NCBI RefSeq assembly: GCF_910596095.1
Contig: NC_056536.1
Coordinates: 18,027,291 to 18,091,290 of the forward strand
DNA from: Thunnus maccoyii
Lineage: Eukaryota > Chordata > Actinopteri > Scombriformes > Scombridae
DNA: 64,000 nucleotides
Reading direction: 5' to 3'
A program made the position numbers and the translations under genes. Under the pieces are notes generated by a model. It searched no databases and was not told where the DNA came from. It was given only the letters and a program-made list of their open reading frames with translations. Below, piece by piece: positions 58,115 through 64,000 of this stretch (within the stretch, counting starts at the first letter, position 1; each line of letters starts with the position of its first letter).

Positions 58115-61100
58115 TTATTGTTTAAAGGAAACCAGCCCACCACCGTTTTCTGCTGTATCAGGGTTCTCAGCCGTCGCAGCTAGAAAGACAAGAAAGAATA
58201 AGATGTGGATGAGCAAGATGGATCAGTAATATATTATGCCTTAGCTATAAGTAACTGGCACCGCACCCATCATCATAGAGAGTATGTTAAATTGGAAAAA
58301 TGTATATGTATTATAATAATATTACCTTCGTCCTCCGGCGAGGTTATTGGTAGTGGTGTTGATTCACTGCAAATCTTGCCATTCTCTTCACCTTCTGCAG
58401 GTCAAATTGTTTGTAAAAAAGCAACAAAGCAAAGATAAACAGTCAGTGAGGAATGAGTCCAGGGAACGTACGATATAGTAATCATTCTTTAATTATCTGC
58501 ATTTCTTATCTATGGGTTCTTTACCTTTAGATGGAGCATTCAGTGCTTCATCAGTGACGTAATCAACCATTGGACTGGGTGCATCTGTAGGAGGGAGGAG
58601 GGAACTTAAATACAAGAGCACCACCAGCTAATGGCAAACTAGGAAAGTCAGACCTCAACTTTAAAATATCAGTAGGTGGTTTCACAAACTGTCAGTTCAA
58701 AGAAAAAAAAACTCAGAGGGCGGGCAGTATGTGCAGCATATGAGGAAATGGCTACCAGCTTGTGTCAACATACCGCCACGGTCCTTCAGTTGAGCCATGG
58801 TGAGAAACAGCTCGGCCTCCTCTGGCTTCTCGTACTCATCCACTATATGATTAGAAAAGAAACAAGGTCACGTCATTGTAACTAAAAGAGACATTGGCTT
58901 AGGTTTGTCACTTTGAGATCAAATATATATTCTGAAGCGTCAGGATGCCATTTTTAGTAATGCAGTTTTTTAAAGAATGCATGCACTCAAAAAGAAACTA
59001 AAACTTAAGTAAAACCTGGTTTGTGGAAGACTCTGAGGGCAATACATCCAATGAAGACGGCAATGATGCCAAAGAAGAGACAGCCAGAGATGGAAAGAAG
59101 CACCCTCCTCTTCAAAACTAGAGATAAAAGACAGAGAGAATGAATGTGAGAGAGAATACTTGTAGGGTAAAAATTCAGAACTTCTAGACTTTGATTGTAC
59201 TCACGAAGGTTCTTGGTTGCGAAAGACTGACTGTCTTTTGAGTAAAACGGTCTTGCGGTGCGGACACCCCGGCACGTGTACAGGCTCTGCTCAGGGTTAT
59301 TGTGGGGTGTGACGGTATATTTCTCGGAAAACGTTTGATTGATTGGTTCCCCCTCTTTGGACCTGTTTAAATTTAGTATGTTTTAATTTTCACAAAGAAA
59401 TGCACATAGTATATAGTATAGTATACATGCAAATACATTTAGAACACTTAACTACATAGTATAAACTGGTGTTTTTGATGTGTATTACCATGTGTAGTTC
59501 CATGCGTACTGGCCTTCCTTCACCTCACATTTGAGTATCAGGCTGTCAGTAGAAAAGACCTCCGACCAGCCAGTTAACAGGACTATAGCTGTGCTCGGGC
59601 GTTCTGCAGAAACACAATGAAAACTTTGATAAACACATTCAACACTTGCATACATACAGAAAAATGAAATGAAAACTTACCTTCAATGTCAAGCCTTGAA
59701 GCCTGAGTCTCATCTATTTCAAAGACTTTCTCCTTTCCTCTTTTAGCTTTGCATTCATATGATCCAGTGTCTGTTGTCAAAACAGACCTGATGGAATAAT
59801 TGTTTCCAGATGCAACAAGTGGATTCCCATCTTTGTAAAACAGGTACTCCCATCCAGAAGAGACATTGACGTGACAGCTAAAGAAGACTTCATCTCCAGT
59901 GTGCATCACCTTGGAGTGGGGTCTCTGCATCAGTTTGATACTGGGTTTTGTATCTGAGGGTTAATAATAATGGAATAATGTCATTGCTGTTATGATGCTG
60001 TATGACAGCATTTTAATGTAAATCAAACTGCACAGCCCAGAGTAAGAAGAAGCTTTAGTAGATGCTTTCAGTGACTATTTTGATATGCTGAAACTATACT
60101 TCCTCACCTGATTGAAAGCAAGTTTGAGCAAGCAGTTTGTTAAAGGAATAGTTTGAAATTTTGGGAAATATGCATATTCACTTTTGTTCCTAGAGTTACA
60201 CGAGAAGATCAATACCACTCTCATATCTGAGAGTGGTATCAATATTCTCATAGGACTATTAGATGAAATAAGTGTATTTCCCCAAATGTCAAACCATTCT
60301 TTTAAAATAATGTGCTTATGTAAAAATCCCACAAGCCACATCTATCAGCGTGACAAGATGCAAGATAAAACAATTTTTAAGTATTTATCTTTAAAAGTGA
60401 GTCAAAAAAAAGGGAAAAAACACTCACCGTAAACACGAAGTGTTACTGTACGACCGGGGTTGCTTGTGACATTTCTGCTCTTGAAATCTCCTGAGCAGCT
60501 GTACTGTCCACGGTGTGAGGCTGAAGCAGACCTGATGGACAGAGTTCCATCCGGGTCCGAAGTCACAGCATCATCAGACTGGATCACCTGACCATCACGG
60601 TACCATATATATGTCCATTCACTTCTGATCTCCGACATCCCACAGGTCAAACTTACACTCTCATTGGGGAACACATCCAACCACGGGCTGCCTTTCTTCA
60701 CCAATGGAACAGGAATTTCTAAAAATAGACACACACATTAGCCCCCTTTCAGTACCTTTAGAGATATGCTCTTTTTATGTGATTTTCACCACAACATTGT
60801 ACAGCATCAAAAAAACATAAATACAGATTATGACAGCGGTAAATAATACACATCACAACACGACAACACAAAGTAACTTTCTTTGGCTCACCAGATATAC
60901 GTAAGATCTGTTCATCACTATGCTCTGATTGAAACCCTGTTTTATCTCTTGTGGCATTGCACTTATAGGTCCCGTTGTTCAATGAAGTGGCATTATGAAT
61001 CTCAAAACTGCTGTTAGTGTGTGGTAGGTGTTCTTCATCTTTGTACCAGGAATACCGCCAACCCGATGGGATTTCAAGTTCACATTTGAAGGACACTGAC

Positions 61101-64000
61101 TCTCCGGTGTACACATTAGCACCACTTGGCTGTCGAATCACTGAGGGCTTCGGCTTATTCTCTAAACACACAAAGAAGAAGAAATGCATGTGTATTATGT
61201 GATATCAGCAGCTGTTAACCTGTTCATAAAAAAATCTGACCAGCCAGATAGAGTAATAGGATCATAACTGACCAGAGATGCACTGCAACTCATTCAACGC
61301 CTGCACACTACAAATAAATATTAGGAGGAAGTCTACAGAAACTTACCTCGAACTTCAAGTTTTATAGCCTGACTGAAGTCGACGTGGAATTCTTTATCCT
61401 TTCCTCTTTTTGCTCCGCATGTATATGATCCGCTATTTGCTTTTGCAACAGAGCGAATCGAATACTTGTTTGAAGTTTCGTTGAGTTCAGTGCCATCTTT
61501 TAACCACTGGTACTCCCATTCAGAGGGGACATTAATGTGACAGCTGAAAGAGACTGATTCTCCTGCGAACATCACCTTGTACTCTGGATCCTGTGTCAGA
61601 ATGACGCTGGGTTTCTTAACTTAGGGTACACAAACACACCATTGACATCAGTATTGTTTTTAACTACACTGCATACAGTGTAAAAAGAAGCTTCAACCAG
61701 ATGTGTTTAATCAGATATTTACTCCAGACCACCACCCCTTCCCATATCGCCCAAAATGTAAGAAAACATTCCTAATTATATATCCCCTCCCTCTCTCTCC
61801 ACCTGCATACTCTTCAGGTGTGCCACGTTAGCTAGTTACTGTAATTTTTATGTCAATTTTTTAAAAAAAACAAAAAACTCACCATATACTCTGAGATTAA
61901 ATCCAGAACTATAGCTGCTGTTGACAGACCTGCCGCTGAGATGTCCTTTGCACTGATATTGTCCTGCATCTGAATCTGAAGCAGAGTTGATGGAAAGAGT
62001 AGCTTTTCTATTATCAGTCTGGATCGGCTGACCGTCTCTGTACCATGTATGTGTCCAGTCAAGGTTGTTCTGCATCTTACAGCTGAACTTCACACTCTCA
62101 GTGGGGAACACATCCAACCACTGGGTGTTTAGCTCCAAAGTTGGAACAGGAATTTCTAAAAAAGAGACAGACACATTAGCCCCTTTTTAAACCCTTGTTG
62201 ATATCCTGATTGTATTTGAATTTACTATACAGTATAAATCATTAGATAAGCACAGTCAACATAATTGTTGTATCTGCTTCTATCATACACAACTTTAGTG
62301 TATCTTAATCAAGATGACATAAAATTGTAAAATATTTTTAAAAGCTTGCTTAAGCCAGGATTAATGGGATTAAACCTACTTAAATACTGATAAACAAAAG
62401 AAAGATTAATTGAATCTGTAAAAAAAGGAACTAGCTACAAAAAAAGGTATTTTTTCAAAACAAAACAAAAAGTAAAAACCACCATGGTGTTTTTTAGAGA
62501 TATAGGAGCACAACCAGACAAAAGCGCCGACTTAATAAAGTGTTGACATGAAAGAAGACGTCAGGATTGTCTTAACAGTTGAAACACAAAAGAGCCCAAA
62601 ATGTTAAAGACTGAACTGACGCAATAATTCTGTCTGACACAATAAGTCTTTTGAACTTTTAAATGAAACTGTGTAAACTGTTAAAATGAGTCATTCTGAT
62701 GTTTTTTCACTTTGTTAACAAGCAACAGCACACCTCCCCTCACACAAAACCTCATCTCTCTCCTTAAGCGATATTCCACCGCTACGTACATACCACACAC
62801 TTCTATCCCTCCCTGTATTATGCTTCACCACAACATCCTGTTTCAACAGAAAATGCATCAATTGACGAAAGCAAAATGATATCAAAGGGCTGTTTCACTG
62901 ACTTGAAGAGCAGGTTTTTAAGGCTTTAGTAAAGGTAGCGGAACAACAGAAAATAACTCATTCACATATAATAGATGATATGCATCTTACACATTTAAAA
63001 CAAGCAATTGAACATTTTCTGAGATACAATCTTAAAATAATATTACTTTGCTGTTTTTAACTTACCAAGAACATCTTGAGTCATCAGGTCACTGTGGGCT
63101 GACTTAATACCACCTCTAGAGGCTTTGCACGAGTACTTCCCCCCATCAGAAGGACCAAGACGGATGTCGATGGTTTCACTGGTGTCAGTGAGCTTCTTTG
63201 CATCTTTGTACCACTGATACTCCCAGCCAGTGGACACATTAACTTTGCAAGTAAATTTCACGTTTTCTCCAACATACATCGGGTTTAGACCAGGATCCTT
63301 GCTCAAAGTTGGTTTGGGTGTGTTGTCTAAAACAGAGAGACAGTTCACACCATATAATCGCTACTCTTTACCTCATAGCTTGAGAAGCAGTCTTACAACA
63401 CTTGGCCACCTAAATGAAGTGCTCAAATGTTCTTTTGGAAATGAATATCTAAATTAAGAGGTAGTAACAGTATTTCTGAAAGAATAATTCGACATTTTGA
63501 GAAATAAGCATGTTCACTTTCTTGGTGAGAGTTGAGGAGATACCACTGCATTCAGCCAGCTCAGTTCAGCCAAAAACCCAGTTTACCAGTCATAATTACA
63601 TCGTGAAGGCTGACATGAACGCCATTTACAAGTTGGAACATTGTAATTACGGGAACTGGGATATGACATGAACGCGGCATTTAAGCTTCCTATTATCTAC
63701 TGTACACAAATGACACCAACCTTCTCATCTAACTCTTGGCAAGAAAGTGATTAAGCATATTTCACAAAATATCAGACTATTTCTTTAAGCTAACTGAATT
63801 CATGTAAAGTTAATTTAATGCTACCCAGAGGCATGAGAGCTTACCATAAACTATGACCTGAGCTGGGTTGCTGTCTCCAGAGGTGACACTCCCGGATTCG
63901 AGCTGAGCTTTGCAGGTATAGACTCCTTGATGGGTTTGAGTGGCTGAAGTGATGTTGAGAGATGATCCGTCTTCCTCCAGTTCCAGGTCATTGACGTCAT
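58115..64000 (-). CDS. Fc-receptor-like / Ig-superfamily type I membrane receptor, 3' part
   Basis: Probable leukocyte receptor. Minus-strand exons in order: 64000-63845 (cut by the window), 63326-63066, 62155-61883, 61619-61347, 61161-60892, 60718-60428, 59953-59681, 59603-59489, 59362-59205, 59117-59016, 58842-58774, 58584-58525, 58394-58326, 58179-58115. Complete Ig exons are phase 1 and divisible by three. The last Ig domain is split in two (115 + 158 = 273 nt). Each domain shows the Cys, a WYxDG or WYKD motif and YxC, for example WLDVFPTESVKFSC, WTHTWYRDGQPIQ and GQYQCKG. Exon 59117-59016 encodes the membrane span (LLSISGCLFFGIIAVFIGCI). The tail is short and acidic; its tyrosines (DEYEKPEE, VDYVTDEAL) do not form a canonical ITIM or ITAM. 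The signal peptide and first domain(s) lie beyond the window. FCRL5-like and other fish FCRL-type genes are the nearest families I know; orthology is not assigned. Confidence 0.85.
60140..60305. mobile_element. Fold-back MITE, same family as 6154-7257
   Basis: A 166-bp copy that is almost only inverted repeat: TTAAAGGAATAGTTTGAAAT at the left and ATGTCAAACCATTCTTTTAA at the right. The centre is a perfect 12-bp palindrome, ATACCACTCTCA (60212-60223) and TGAGAGTGGTAT (60228-60239), with a 4-base loop. The interior seen in other copies is gone. It lies in an intron of the Ig receptor gene. Confidence 0.8.
62156..63065. other. Intron of the Ig receptor gene
   Basis: AT-rich sequence between two Ig exons, with no Ig-like remnant or recognised repeat. 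Confidence 0.5.
63478..63790. mobile_element. Third copy of the 6154-7257 MITE family, with an internal insertion
   Basis: The ends read AAGAATAATTCGACATTTTG and AAAATATCAGACTATTTCTT, matching the inverted ends of the other copies. Inside, about 63578-63662 is a different segment with its own inverted ends (CCCAGTTTACCAGTCATAAT and GTAATTACGGGAACTGGG), probably a second small element. It lies in the intron between the first two Ig exons in the window. Confidence 0.65.

Overview
The window is vertebrate nuclear DNA, most likely from a ray-finned (teleost) fish. The evidence is the set of spliced vertebrate genes with short GT-AG introns, very long dinucleotide tracts, a Tc1-type transposon, several small non-autonomous DNA elements and LINE fragments that look teleost, and tRNA genes scattered between protein genes. 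No tool was run. Exons were placed by hand from reading frame, splice dinucleotides, phase continuity and remembered human proteins.

Layout. (1) Bases 1 to about 17.9 kb hold no gene I can support. This region has a decayed Tc1 transposon (1-1133), a hAT-type MITE with an 8-bp target duplication (5330-5656), a MITE nested inside another MITE (6154-7257 containing 6598-7120) and many microsatellites. (2) 18119-31620 (+) is a complete 23-exon MOV10-type RNA helicase gene (998 codons). Its introns carry an LTR-like pair, two LINE fragments and a MITE. (3) 34074-36081 (+) is fkbpl. (4) tRNA-Phe(GAA) is at 36675-36747 (-). (5) 39597-41243 (-) is ebp, the sterol isomerase. (6) tRNA-His(GTG) is at 42464-42535 (-), a hAT MITE at 43349-43628, and tRNA-Glu(TTC) at 44731-44802 (+). 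(7) 45251-48194 (+) is ccdc115, a V-ATPase assembly factor, with TFEB/MITF-type motifs upstream. (8) 49292-52204 (+) is a five-exon BED-finger/hAT transposase-derived gene with an open 707-codon frame. (9) 55025-56902 (+) is apobec2. (10) 58115 to the window edge (-) is the 3' part of an Fc-receptor-like gene with at least eight Ig domains, a transmembrane exon and a short tail.

The genes do not form an operon-like system; most are housekeeping or tissue genes. Two belong to families tied to control of retroelements or to nucleic-acid deamination (mov10, apobec2), one is a captured transposase, and one looks like an immune receptor. I treat that grouping as a hypothesis only. The most notable items are the hAT-derived gene, the modular Ig receptor, the MiT/TFE motifs before ccdc115, and the nested MITE whose insertion site can be read.
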